Assembly: GCF_022867865.1 (NCBI RefSeq)
Contig: NZ_JALIEC010000006.1
Location: 1 to 64,000, forward strand
Direction of reading: 5' to 3'
Length of the DNA: 64,000 bases
Source: Phaeobacter sp. J2-8
GTDB taxonomy: Bacteria > Pseudomonadota > Alphaproteobacteria > Rhodobacterales > Rhodobacteraceae
Below the pieces are notes generated by a model that was not told where the DNA came from, ran no database searches, and saw only the letters and a program-made list of their open reading frames with translations. The translations under genes and the position numbers were made by a program. Shown one piece after another: positions 18,036-25,871 of this stretch. The stretch's first letter is position 1; each line of letters begins with the position of its first letter.

Positions 18036-20726
18036 TCAGTTGGGTTGTGGTTGCAGCGCGGCCTCTGTCCGGGTTGAGCGTTTGGGATTGCGCAGACCTT
18101 CGATCGGCATGTCCGCCGCATTCAGGCTGTCGGGTCCGGTGTTGGCCGCGAAATGCGCCTGACGGGCGGCAACTTCGGCCATGGCTTCGGGGGTGCAGCT
18201 GACGGTGGCGAAATTTTCGCTCCGCAGCTCGCCCCGGCGCAGGGGTACGATCCGCGATCCGCCCCGACGCAGGTCATTGGTGCGGGTCACAGCCACCTTG
18301 GTGCCAACCGGCAGAGTGGCGGCCTGAACCTGAAAGGCATGGGTGATCGGGCGCAGGCCGGGCAGGGAGTATTTGCCATTGTGATCGGTGACCACAAACA
18401 GCCCTTCCTGCGTGACAATCCGCACACCGGGAATGCCGGGTTCATGTGGCTGGCCGTCGTCCTGATCCTGAATGCCGTTGCCGTTGCAATCCATGAACAC
18501 AGTGCCCAGCACCGTCCCCTGACGGGCAAAGACCCCGCCGGAATTGTCCAGCCGTACCACGGCGCGTGCCGGGGCGGATTGCATCACGGTGCCGGTGCCG
18601 GCCTGACGACCGGTCAACAGGGCGGTGTTTTCCAGGTCACCCTCGCGGGTGGCGGCCCCAACGGACATGACATAGCTCATTTCGACCACGTCCAGCGGCA
18701 GAAGGTTGCCAAGCGTGAACACCAGATCGCCTTCGCGGTCGCGGCGCGGATCGTCGATGGCGTCGCCATCCAACCGCACCGAACCGGGCACAAGCACCAT
18801 GCCATACGGCGGGCGGTCAAAGATCTCTGCCCCGACCAATGCCTGACGCATGTTGTTGGTGACTTTCAGCGTATAGGTGACAAATTCGCCCTGCATGACG
18901 CGGTCGCGGTCGGCCTGTTTTTCCAGCGCAAGCGGTGCGCCGTAAAACGGGTCAAGCGGGATGTCGGAATTCATCAGCAGACCGCCGCCATGGGCAAAAT
19001 TGCCGCCAAAGGCCGCGTCGGTGATGATCCGCCCGAAGCCGCCAAAAGCGAGACGCACGGTCGGGAAGCTCCACTCTGGCGCGTCCACGATGTCATAGCT
19101 GTAGCGCCCGGCGTCGATGTCGCCAAAGGCGAAATAGCCGCGGGCATCGGTGACAAGGCGTGCCACCTCGAACCCGGTGGCGGCGTCAATCAGCGCCACG
19201 GCCACACCTTCGACCGGATCATTGTTGATCGCGTCGAAGACAAAGTTGCCGGGGGCGATGATGAGGGTGGCCTCAAGTGTCTGGCCGCCGCAGCGCGCCA
19301 TGGCGCGCACGGTGTCCCCACGGCCAGAGGCCATGACGCCGTCCTGTGCACGGGGATTGGCCATTTCGGTCACGGGCAAAGCGGCGATCACGAAGATGCC
19401 GGTATTGGGACCGGTTTCGCGCGCGGTTGTGGTTTCCACATCGCCGGTTTGCAGGCTTTGCAGTGTGATTTCCACGGTGTCGATACCGGAAGAGAGGTTG
19501 CACCCGCCAGAGGTCAGCCGGGTCACCAGATTGCTGTCCAGCGCGCCGGTGGTCACTTCGGCCCCACCCGATACCGGGTCGATAAACGCCAGGGTGCCGG
19601 TTTCGCCGCGCCGCAGCTCTGTGCTGACGGTGTTGGAAAACAGATCCGAGATGCCGGAAGAATTCGGCAGGAAGCTCTGGGCGGTGTTTTCGATCTCGAC
19701 CGCGCCGAGGACAGCATCCACAGCCACGGTAAAGGCGACATCTTCGGAGCGGCCCATCGGGAAATCCCCGGCGAGGAAAAAGGCCACAGCGTCGATTTCG
19801 CCCAGATCGGCAGGGGCGGTGGTGGTGAAATCAAATGTGCCATCGCCCGCACGATGATAAAGCGCGGTCATCCCGCCCCACCGGTCCATCTGGACGAAAC
19901 GGGCGTTCAGGGGAATGGCGTCTTGCAGCAGAATTCCGGTCGCAGCCGCGCCGTCGATGCGCAGGGGCGTGCCGCCGATGTCGGAATATCCAGTGACAGA
20001 TCTGTCAGAGTTGTTGCGCAGGCGCAGGGTATAGAGAACGTTCGAGAAGTCGGTATGCGGTTGAATGGCTTGGGATTTTTCGATTTCCAGGGTGGCGGCC
20101 ACGATTTCGGCGCGACCGATGCCAACACCGCTGATCGGTGCATTGGCAATGCGATCACCCGCCGCACGCTGTTGGCCGATGGCGGTCAGGGTGACATCAA
20201 AGCTGTCGCCCGGTTGGGCGCCGGGAGCGGCCTGGAAGGCATAGATCAAGTCGATCGCCTTGCCTGCGGCAATCTCGATGGTGTCGTCTGTGGAGATTTC
20301 GGGTTCGTTTGCATCCACAATGCCATTGCCATTCAGGTCGATGAAAAGTTTCGGGTTCATGAGTTGCGACGTGTCCCCCGAAATCGAGATGACCGGCGTC
20401 ACGTCCAGCAGCACGTTGCCGGTATTGGCAATCTCGAAGCTGAACTGATCAATTGCGCCACGTGACAGCAGCAGTCTTTCGCGCCCGGAAACCTCAAGTG
20501 CCGGAACCACGCTGACGCGGGCCTCGACGGCATTGGAATCAAGCGTCACAAAAATGCCGAGACCGGTGTCGAAATAGGTGATCTGGGCAATGTTGCGAAT
20601 GATGGTGCCGGCGGCGGACTGCTGGGCGGTCACGGGTCCGGCTGTTGAAAGGAGGCAAAAAGACAGGGCGGCGATGGTAATGAACCGAGCTACATTCTTG
20701 CCAGCCAAGCGAATAAAACTGCGCAT
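18036..20726 (-). CDS. Exported DUF11/SdrD-B-type repeat protein
   Basis: An 896-residue exported protein. ATG 20726 follows AGGAG and begins MRSFIRLAGKNVARF with a hydrophobic core and cleavage near VTAQ. After the signal comes a module AGTIIRNIAQITYFDTG that is shared with the protein at 20856. Further on are beta-sandwich repeats, a carboxypeptidase-regulatory/SdrD-like domain near residue 500 (DPVEGVAVALIDAATGFEV), a DUF11 domain near 600-720 (FVTYTLKVTNN) and a second SdrD-B-like domain near 735-800 (FMDCNGNGIQDQDDG). The tail is a low-complexity linker. The following ORF is an outer-membrane barrel without signal peptide, so this probably forms the surface-exposed or periplasmic part of one larger protein. 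Confidence 0.8.
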   Translation of the reverse strand: MRSFIRLAGKNVARFITIAALSFCLLSTAGPVTAQQSAAGTIIRNIAQITYFDTGLGIFVTLDSNAVEARVSVVPALEVSGRERLLLSRGAIDQFSFEIANTGNVLLDVTPVISISGDTSQLMNPKLFIDLNGNGIVDANEPEISTDDTIEIAAGKAIDLIYAFQAAPGAQPGDSFDVTLTAIGQQRAAGDRIANAPISGVGIGRAEIVAATLEIEKSQAIQPHTDFSNVLYTLRLRNNSDRSVTGYSDIGGTPLRIDGAAATGILLQDAIPLNARFVQMDRWGGMTALYHRAGDGTFDFTTTAPADLGEIDAVAFFLAGDFPMGRSEDVAFTVAVDAVLGAVEIENTAQSFLPNSSGISDLFSNTVSTELRRGETGTLAFIDPVSGGAEVTTGALDSNLVTRLTSGGCNLSSGIDTVEITLQSLQTGDVETTTARETGPNTGIFVIAALPVTEMANPRAQDGVMASGRGDTVRAMARCGGQTLEATLIIAPGNFVFDAINNDPVEGVAVALIDAATGFEVARLVTDARGYFAFGDIDAGRYSYDIVDAPEWSFPTVRLAFGGFGRIITDAAFGGNFAHGGGLLMNSDIPLDPFYGAPLALEKQADRDRVMQGEFVTYTLKVTNNMRQALVGAEIFDRPPYGMVLVPGSVRLDGDAIDDPRRDREGDLVFTLGNLLPLDVVEMSYVMSVGAATREGDLENTALLTGRQAGTGTVMQSAPARAVVRLDNSGGVFARQGTVLGTVFMDCNGNGIQDQDDGQPHEPGIPGVRIVTQEGLFVVTDHNGKYSLPGLRPITHAFQVQAATLPVGTKVAVTRTNDLRRGGSRIVPLRRGELRSENFATVSCTPEAMAEVAARQAHFAANTGPDSLNAADMPIEGLRNPKRSTRTEAALQPQPN

Positions 20727-20761
20727 CAGTTTCGCTCCTGGATGTCTGGGGGAATGGGAAA

Positions 20762-20781
20762 GCGGATCCTGTGTGATCCGC
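20762..20781. promoter_or_regulatory. Inverted repeat upstream of the DUF11/barrel gene
   Basis: GCGGATC and GATCCGC form a perfect seven-base inverted repeat with a six-base spacer. It sits 36 bases upstream of the start codon at 20726 and just downstream of the terminator of the preceding gene. It could be an operator, a 5' leader hairpin or chance; position favours a leader element. Confidence 0.35.
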
Positions 20782-20811
20782 AGCGGTGTAAGCAGTAGAG
20801 AAATCAGAGGG

Positions 20812-20843
20812 AAAAAAGGGCCCCCACCCGAAGGCAGGGGCCC
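20812..20843 (-). terminator. Terminator separating the two DUF11 transcription units
   Basis: On the minus strand GGGCCCC-TGCC-TTCG-GGTG-GGGGCCC is followed by TTTTTT: about 11 pairs including two G-T pairs and a stable TTCG loop. It lies 12 bases past the stop of the gene at 20856. Genes 23597/20856 and 18036/14941 are therefore probably separate transcripts. Confidence 0.9.
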
Positions 20844-20855
20844 AGGTGGGTAGAC

Positions 20856-23504
20856 TTAGTTGTCTACCGCTACGGTGAATTCGAGCCGTGCGAAGCCACC
20901 AGGCAGAACCGTTCCATGGTCGCTGGAGACGGAGCTGGACGTGATCGTCGCAGTGCTGCCAGCCGGGAACAGCGTTTCGGCGCACAATCCACCGCAATTG
21001 GTGACCGTAGTGTAGGCGGGTGCCGCATCCGAGATTGTGACGTCCGCTGCTTCGAAGCTGCCGGTGTTTTCAGCTTCGATCATGTAGCGGATGCACTGGC
21101 CGGGTTCGACCGGTTGACGGGTCTTGGTAAAGGTCCCGACGGCGCCGTCACAGTTGGCGTCGATGTACTGATACTTGGTCAGTGTCACGTCGCCGGCAAT
21201 GATGACAATCCGGTCTTCGTTGGTGTTGTCTGCGGTATCCGCATCGGTGGCTGTACCGCCGTTCAACGAAGTTGCCAGTTCCAGGGTCCCGATTTCGGAA
21301 ACACCTGCGGTTGCGGTGGAAGGTGTCTGAACCCGATAGATGACAGAGATGGTGTCACCCGGAGCCAGACCGTTGGTGCCCGCCGCGATACCGTCGGTCA
21401 GGTCGTTGAAGTTGTCGATAACCGGATCAGAAGCATCCAGAATACCGTTGTCGTTTTCGTCCCAGAAGATCGCACCGGAGAAGTTGGTCAGGCCGGTTTG
21501 CAGGATTGCGCCTTCGGTGACGGCAACGTTACCTTCGTTGGTGATGGTGTGCAGCATGTCTACAACGCCACCGGGTGAGGCCTGAACGCTTTGATCTTCA
21601 AGGATCTTGACGTCGTAGATCTCGTTCACGGTCACCTGGTTGACGATGCGGTCGGATTGACCCGAGACCGAGCTTGCGACGCGGATGTCGATCAGCGTGT
21701 CAGCGGGGGGCGCATCAGCCGCAGGAATGACGGTGACGGTGAAGGTATCCGAGGCACCCGCAGGGATCGTGCCGGTGTTGGTCACAAGCGTGCCAGCGGC
21801 GTCACGAATTTCCACGGTCCAACCTGGAGGTATGGCTTGGGCCAGCGACAGGTTGTAGCTGTCGGAAACCGGGCCGTTGTTTTCCACAACCATGTCGAAC
21901 GTGGTCGGCTGTGCCGGATCGGTGGTGTTGGTGATCCAGGGAGCACCGCCATTGGTTGGGGCTGCGCCGTCGCCTTCGAGACCGGCAACGTTGTTTTCCA
22001 GATCAACCGAGGCCGCCAGAACCGCGCCGGTGAATTCGGCGGTCGAAATGTCGGACACACCCGAAGCATCCGAAGTCACAGTCATGGTTGCGGTGTAGTT
22101 GGTCGATCCAGCAGGTGTCGGCGTGACATCTGTCGGCAGGGTTGCCAACAAGGTGACTTTGGTGCTTTCACCGATGGCCAGCGGGCCAACCGATCCGATC
22201 ACCGGCGTGATGCCGTCGGCGCCAACAATGCGGAAGGTGGTGCCAGCAGGATAGTCAACGTTGGAGAAGTCCACGGCCAGGCTGTCAGCTTGGTTCGAGT
22301 TGTTGGTCAACACGAATTCCTGACGGATCGTTGCGCCCTGGAACACATCGCCGGTTTCGGTCACGACATCGTTTTGCGCCGCATCATCGTCTGTGGCCGA
22401 GAAAACCGCGCCGTTGGGCGAACCATCCGCATTGATTGCGGTGTCTGCGATAGAGACCGAGAATTGGCTTTCGACGGTCACCGAAGCGGTGTTCGATGGC
22501 GGGAAGTCCACGCCGTTGACGTTCTGGTTTGCGACGTTGGTCAGGATGCCGGCATTTGCCGTCGATGCGATCCGCGCCTGGAAGGTCACGCTGCCGGAAC
22601 GGCCCGAGCCGACCGATGTGATGTTGAAGTTGACGGTCTGGTTGTCGTCGTAATCCCAAGCGATTTCTTCGCCATTGCCGTTGGTTGCGTCAACCACGGT
22701 CGACCCGTTGTCGTCGTCCAGCGTGCCTGCGGCGTCGGACCATACGGCGGTGCCCGGAACATAGTCAAAACCTGCGTCGAGAACGTCGGTGACGGTATAG
22801 TTGTTCGCCGCGACAAGACCGGTCGAAGAGTAGGTCAGTGTCACAGTGACGGTATCGCCGGGATCAATGATGTTGGGATCACCACCCGAGGAGGCATCTG
22901 CAACCATCGATTTGACCAGTTCGATAATCGCGTCGTTCGACACTGTCAGTGTGTCTGTGTTTGTCGCAAGAATGCTGCCGTTCAGCTGCGATGTGGTGGT
23001 CACGGTGATTGTGTCGGTTGCACCGGCTGCGTTGGTCGATGGCACTGTGGCCTCGATCACGACGCCGAACTGTTCGCCCTGGGCCAGAACCGGGGTTTCG
23101 GTCAGCGGTGTCGCGCTGTCGGCGACGCCATCCATGTTGGCATCCGGGTAAAAGACAAGCTGCGAGGTTTCGAGCGCACCAGAGTCATTTTCGATGGCCG
23201 AGAGGTTATAGGCGTCCGGGCCGTTACCAACGTTGGTGATGATGTGCGGCAGGAAGGCCTTGCCGCCCGGGGCGACGTTTTCGGTGTTGTCCGAGGTCAA
23301 TGTGACGCCGGCAACCTGTTGTACCACGGTTTCAACCGTGTTCGAGGTTACGGTGATCGTGTCACCGGCGGCGTTGACATAGGATGCAACAGCTTGGTTG
23401 CCGATGACCGAACCGGCCTCTGGGGCGGCCTGGGCCGAGGATGCAAGAGCCGCGCAGATTGCTACAGCGCTGGATGTGCGCAGAATTGTGGATTGATAAG
23501 TCAC
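20856..23504 (-). CDS. Exported DUF11 multi-repeat surface protein
   Basis: An 882-residue exported protein starting at GTG 23504 with AGGA eight bases upstream. The signal peptide ends SAQA near residue 26. It opens with AGSVIGNQAVASYVNAAG, the same module as in the 896-residue neighbour, and continues as serial DUF11-like beta-sandwich repeats: acidic, Thr/Val/Asn-rich and almost lysine-free (recurring themes TVTVTLTYSSTG, QPTTFDMVVENNGPVSDSYN, DTISVIYRVQTPS). The last about 110 residues form a DUF11 domain (CIRYMIEAENTGSFEAADV) containing cysteines and ending LEFTVAVDN; a related domain ends the 1,969-residue protein at 56824. No LPXTG, PEP-CTERM or T9SS-like tail is visible. Role inferred: extracellular matrix, adhesin or surface-layer component. 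Confidence 0.8.
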   Translation of the reverse strand: MTYQSTILRTSSAVAICAALASSAQAAPEAGSVIGNQAVASYVNAAGDTITVTSNTVETVVQQVAGVTLTSDNTENVAPGGKAFLPHIITNVGNGPDAYNLSAIENDSGALETSQLVFYPDANMDGVADSATPLTETPVLAQGEQFGVVIEATVPSTNAAGATDTITVTTTSQLNGSILATNTDTLTVSNDAIIELVKSMVADASSGGDPNIIDPGDTVTVTLTYSSTGLVAANNYTVTDVLDAGFDYVPGTAVWSDAAGTLDDDNGSTVVDATNGNGEEIAWDYDDNQTVNFNITSVGSGRSGSVTFQARIASTANAGILTNVANQNVNGVDFPPSNTASVTVESQFSVSIADTAINADGSPNGAVFSATDDDAAQNDVVTETGDVFQGATIRQEFVLTNNSNQADSLAVDFSNVDYPAGTTFRIVGADGITPVIGSVGPLAIGESTKVTLLATLPTDVTPTPAGSTNYTATMTVTSDASGVSDISTAEFTGAVLAASVDLENNVAGLEGDGAAPTNGGAPWITNTTDPAQPTTFDMVVENNGPVSDSYNLSLAQAIPPGWTVEIRDAAGTLVTNTGTIPAGASDTFTVTVIPAADAPPADTLIDIRVASSVSGQSDRIVNQVTVNEIYDVKILEDQSVQASPGGVVDMLHTITNEGNVAVTEGAILQTGLTNFSGAIFWDENDNGILDASDPVIDNFNDLTDGIAAGTNGLAPGDTISVIYRVQTPSTATAGVSEIGTLELATSLNGGTATDADTADNTNEDRIVIIAGDVTLTKYQYIDANCDGAVGTFTKTRQPVEPGQCIRYMIEAENTGSFEAADVTISDAAPAYTTVTNCGGLCAETLFPAGSTATITSSSVSSDHGTVLPGGFARLEFTVAVDN

Positions 23505-23596
23505 GGTAATATTCCTGAAACTGGTGGGTCAAGCTGCTGATGGCTGACCCGGTGTCATTGAAAGATTGGATTGGTTTTTCGGATCACGACCTGTGG

Positions 23597-24109
23597 TCAG
23601 TTCACCTGCACCCGGTAGCTGTTGAGGGCGATTTCACCTGCGTCGAGCGCTTCGGAGAAGCTCCAGCGCACGGCAACGATATCGCTCTCGGGCAGCGGTT
23701 CTTCTTGCAGGGCGCCGTTTGCATCGGCGACCTTGCGCATTGCAGGAAGGGTGGACCATTCCAAACCTTCGTTTTCCGGGTCCAGTTCTGCCTTGACCTC
23801 GAAGACGGCAGGAACCGAGCTATGCTGGCCGTCCAAGGAGACAGTGACGCCTTCTGGCACCGGGGCTGCCACAACCAGACCGGCCATTTCGCCGTCGGTT
23901 TTGTTTTCGTGGCGCAATTCGTAATGAATGATTTCACCGGGCTTGACCGAGTCGCGTTCGACCAGGACCTCTGCGCTGGCGGCGTCGATTTCGACGATGC
24001 GGTAAGAGAAATTGCTTTCAAGTGCTTCGGCCGAAACCGCGCTTGCGGCAAGGCTGAACGTCAGGCCGGCGACCAAAGCCTGGCTGACACGTACGATAGA
24101 ATAAGACAT
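23597..24109 (-). CDS. Small exported single-domain DUF11-like protein
   Basis: A 170-residue protein with signal peptide MSYSIVRVSQALVAGLTFSL and cleavage near VSA; ATG 24109 follows AAGGA. The mature part looks like one DUF11-type domain: VKPGEIIHYELRHENKTDGE parallels the C-terminal domain of the neighbour (EPGQCIRYMIEAENTGSF), and it ends ALNSYRVQVN. It lies 92 bases upstream of the 882-residue protein on the same strand and probably opens that operon. It could be a soluble subunit, chaperone-like partner or capping unit of the larger proteins; nothing in the sequence decides this. Confidence 0.75.
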   Translation of the reverse strand: MSYSIVRVSQALVAGLTFSLAASAVSAEALESNFSYRIVEIDAASAEVLVERDSVKPGEIIHYELRHENKTDGEMAGLVVAAPVPEGVTVSLDGQHSSVPAVFEVKAELDPENEGLEWSTLPAMRKVADANGALQEEPLPESDIVAVRWSFSEALDAGEIALNSYRVQVN

Positions 24110-24356
24110 GTTCGTTTCCTTATAAGCCGGGGCTGGACCGGCGGTTGAGAGTGCGCTGGGGTGTTGACCCGAGCTGCCTCATCGAAATGCCGGAAAAAGG
24201 AGGGCGAAATGCTGTGGCGAATGGCTAATTCAAGCCGCGCAAAGCTAGGCGACTAACCTTCGGTATACGCGGGGCACCCAGTTCGGAATGCCCGCTACTT
24301 CTTGTGGAGATGGGTGCAGGGCCGTTTTGCCGGATGGGTCAGGGCAGAATGGCGGC

Positions 24357-24452
24357 GTGCAAGGAATTTGGCGCGCAAGGGAGACAGGGCGCAAAGAGGA
24401 AAGGGCGCAAAGCAGAGGGTGCGCAAGGAAGACGGCGCACAAAGAAAAAGAC
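24357..24452. repeat. Degenerate 16-bp tandem array, six copies
   Basis: GCGCAAGG-like octamers recur exactly every 16 bases at 24357, 24373, 24389, 24405, 24421 and 24437. The rough consensus is GCGCAARGRAGARRGG. The array is strongly purine-biased on the plus strand and overlaps the start of the response-regulator terminator. No gene is convincingly encoded through it. Confidence 0.8.
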
Positions 24453-24476
24453 GGCGAAGGAATGCTTCGCCGTCTT
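24444..24476 (-). terminator. Terminator of the response-regulator gene
   Basis: A perfect 12-base inverted repeat (24448-24459 with 24465-24476, arm AAGACGGCGAAG) with a five-base loop; on the minus strand it runs into TTTTTCTTT. It lies about 30 bases past the stop of the regulator at 24508. Confidence 0.88.
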
Positions 24477-24507
24477 GGGAATAAATCGCAGTAAAGGGTG
24501 TGACGGG

Positions 24508-25128
24508 TCAGACGAATCCGGCGTCGCGGGCCATGATGGCCGCATCAGTGCGGTTCTTGGCCCCGATCTTGCGGCACAATGTCTTGACGTGCAGTTTGAT
24601 CGTGACCTCCTGCAAATCGAGCTCGAGCGCGATTTCCTTGTTCGACTTCGCCGCCATCAATCCGCGCAGCGCCTGCTTTTCGCGATCTGACAGATCTTTT
24701 TCGAAATCGGTTTCATCCGGGTCATCCTTGCCGGACATGAAATCGACCGGGGCATATATTTCGCCCATCGCCATGAAGCGGACGGCGTTGACCAGGGTTT
24801 TCGCAGGCATTGATTTCGGCAGGAACCCGGCCGCCCCCATATCAAGCGCCTGTTGCGCGATCAGGCGGGTGCCGGTGCCCGAAATCATGCCGACAGGATT
24901 GCCGCCGCTGATCTTCAATGCGGCCTGCAGCCCCTCAAGCCCCTTCATGCCCGGCATGGTGTAATCCAGCAGAACCAGATCAAACGGCCCCTTTTGCTGC
25001 ATCAGCTTCAATGCTTCGTCCAGCGATCCCGCTGGCGTCGTCTGGGCCGTGCCACTGGATTCAAGATACATGGTGAAGGTGTCGCGAACCATGTCATGAT
25101 CGTCTGCAATCAGCACTCTGAGGGCCAT
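24508..25128 (-). CDS. LuxR/NarL-family response regulator
   Basis: A 206-residue response regulator. The receiver domain (1-120) has the acidic pair in IADDH near residues 9-10, the phospho-acceptor Asp55 in LVLLDYTMPGM and the conserved lysine in GFLPKSM. The LuxR-type helix-turn-helix is at about 143-206 (LSDREKQALRGLMAAKSNKE, VTIKLHVKTLCRKIGA). It lies between the DUF11 operon and a divergent unit encoding a periplasmic Oxidored_molyb-fold protein and a hybrid histidine kinase. It is the natural output of that phosphorelay and a candidate regulator of the surface-protein genes; both are inferences from position. Confidence 0.9.
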   Translation of the reverse strand: MALRVLIADDHDMVRDTFTMYLESSGTAQTTPAGSLDEALKLMQQKGPFDLVLLDYTMPGMKGLEGLQAALKISGGNPVGMISGTGTRLIAQQALDMGAAGFLPKSMPAKTLVNAVRFMAMGEIYAPVDFMSGKDDPDETDFEKDLSDREKQALRGLMAAKSNKEIALELDLQEVTIKLHVKTLCRKIGAKNRTDAAIMARDAGFV

Positions 25129-25350
25129 TGTTGTTTGCTTCCTTCGTCTTGCTCTTCAAGCCCAGCGCAGGTCTGGGGCCGGTGTCCGGACGCAGCTTGG
25201 CCGAAAAGCGCCGCCTTTCCAATCCCCAGAGTGGGCCCAGCGGCAATACTTTCTACACTTTAGTATAGTCTAGTAACCTGAATCCCAAAAGCCAGCACCT
25301 TTATTTGCGGCTATTGTGCTAAAGAACCCAACGTAAGCTAAGGATAACAG
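25129..25350. promoter_or_regulatory. Divergent promoter region of response regulator and kinase operon
   Basis: A 222-base spacer between divergent genes, locally AT-richer than its surroundings at about 25250-25330. It contains AGCAC (25294-25298) and GTGCT (25316-25320) as a spaced inverted repeat, and AAGGA before the ATG at 25351. TAGTA-like words recur at 25260-25275. A binding site for the response regulator is plausible but not demonstrable here. Confidence 0.35.
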
Positions 25351-25821
25351 ATGCGTGTTTTTTCTCAAATGATCGGCGTGCTTCTTGCAGTGCTTGCCAC
25401 TGTCGCCCATGCCGATGATGAAATCGTGCTGACAACCACGGTTGATGGCATGTCCCGGTCCTTTACCATTGCCCAGCTTCAGGAATTGCCGGTGCTGACG
25501 GTTACCACCGAAACCATCTGGACCGAAGGTGAGCAGGTGTTCGAAGGTGTGCCGCTGAGCGCGTTGCTGAATGAACTGGGCGTCACCGAAGGCGTGGCCA
25601 ATGTGCAAGCGATCAATGACTATGCCGTTGATATTCCGGTTGAAGATCTGGGCGAGACTGCGCCGATTGTGGCCTTCCACCAGAACGGTGATACGATGTC
25701 ACGCCGGACCAAAGGCCCGCTCTGGCTGATCTACCCCTATGACGATTCCGCCGACTTTCAGACGGAACTGGTTTATTCGCGCTCGATTTGGCAGATGGAC
25801 CGGCTTAACATCGCCAAATAA
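25351..25821 (+). CDS. Periplasmic Oxidored_molyb-fold protein without the Mo-ligand cysteine
   Basis: A 156-residue protein with signal peptide MRVFSQMIGVLLAVLATVAHA and mature start near DDE. The layout (FTIAQLQELPVLTVTTET, FEGVPLSALLNELGV, MSRRTKGPLWLIYPYDD, WQMDRLNI) matches short bacterial proteins with the sulfite-oxidase-type molybdopterin-binding fold. The protein contains no cysteine at all, so it cannot supply the thiolate Mo ligand of true sulfite oxidases. It is therefore probably a non-catalytic ligand-binding or sensory protein. It lies 50 bases upstream of the hybrid kinase, in the same direction, suggesting that it presents a periplasmic signal to the kinase sensor domain. Confidence 0.72.
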   Translation: MRVFSQMIGVLLAVLATVAHADDEIVLTTTVDGMSRSFTIAQLQELPVLTVTTETIWTEGEQVFEGVPLSALLNELGVTEGVANVQAINDYAVDIPVEDLGETAPIVAFHQNGDTMSRRTKGPLWLIYPYDDSADFQTELVYSRSIWQMDRLNIAK

Positions 25822-25871
25822 CGCCGCGCAGGTCACATTGTGCTGGTACCATAGTGCAGGTTTAGGGGCGC

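Larger units (their letters stand above)
24110..24507. other. Intergenic region between DUF11 operon and response regulator
   Basis: This 398-base stretch has no convincing gene. Nearest 24109 it must carry the promoter and AAGGA leader of the DUF11 operon. The middle (24110-24350) shows nothing I recognise. The part near 24508 holds a 16-base tandem array and the response-regulator terminator, described separately. Confidence 0.6.

Noticed and set aside
18153-20465. Plus-strand open frame of about 770 codons opposite the DUF11 gene
   Set aside because: His/Gly/Arg-rich antisense shadow with no recognisable family. The opposite strand has signal peptide, SdrD-B motifs and a good ribosome-binding site.
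21591-23540. Plus-strand open frame of about 649 codons opposite the 882-residue protein
   Set aside because: Cys/Arg/Val-rich antisense reading without motifs; the minus strand carries a clear signal peptide and DUF11 repeats.
24357-24452. CRISPR array
   Set aside because: Units are contiguous 16-base degenerate repeats without unique spacers of 30 or more bases and there are no cas genes.
24245-24494. Short frames across the 16-base array as a repeat-containing peptide gene
   Set aside because: No start with a ribosome-binding site and the frames run into the terminator hairpin; the periodicity is not a multiple of three.
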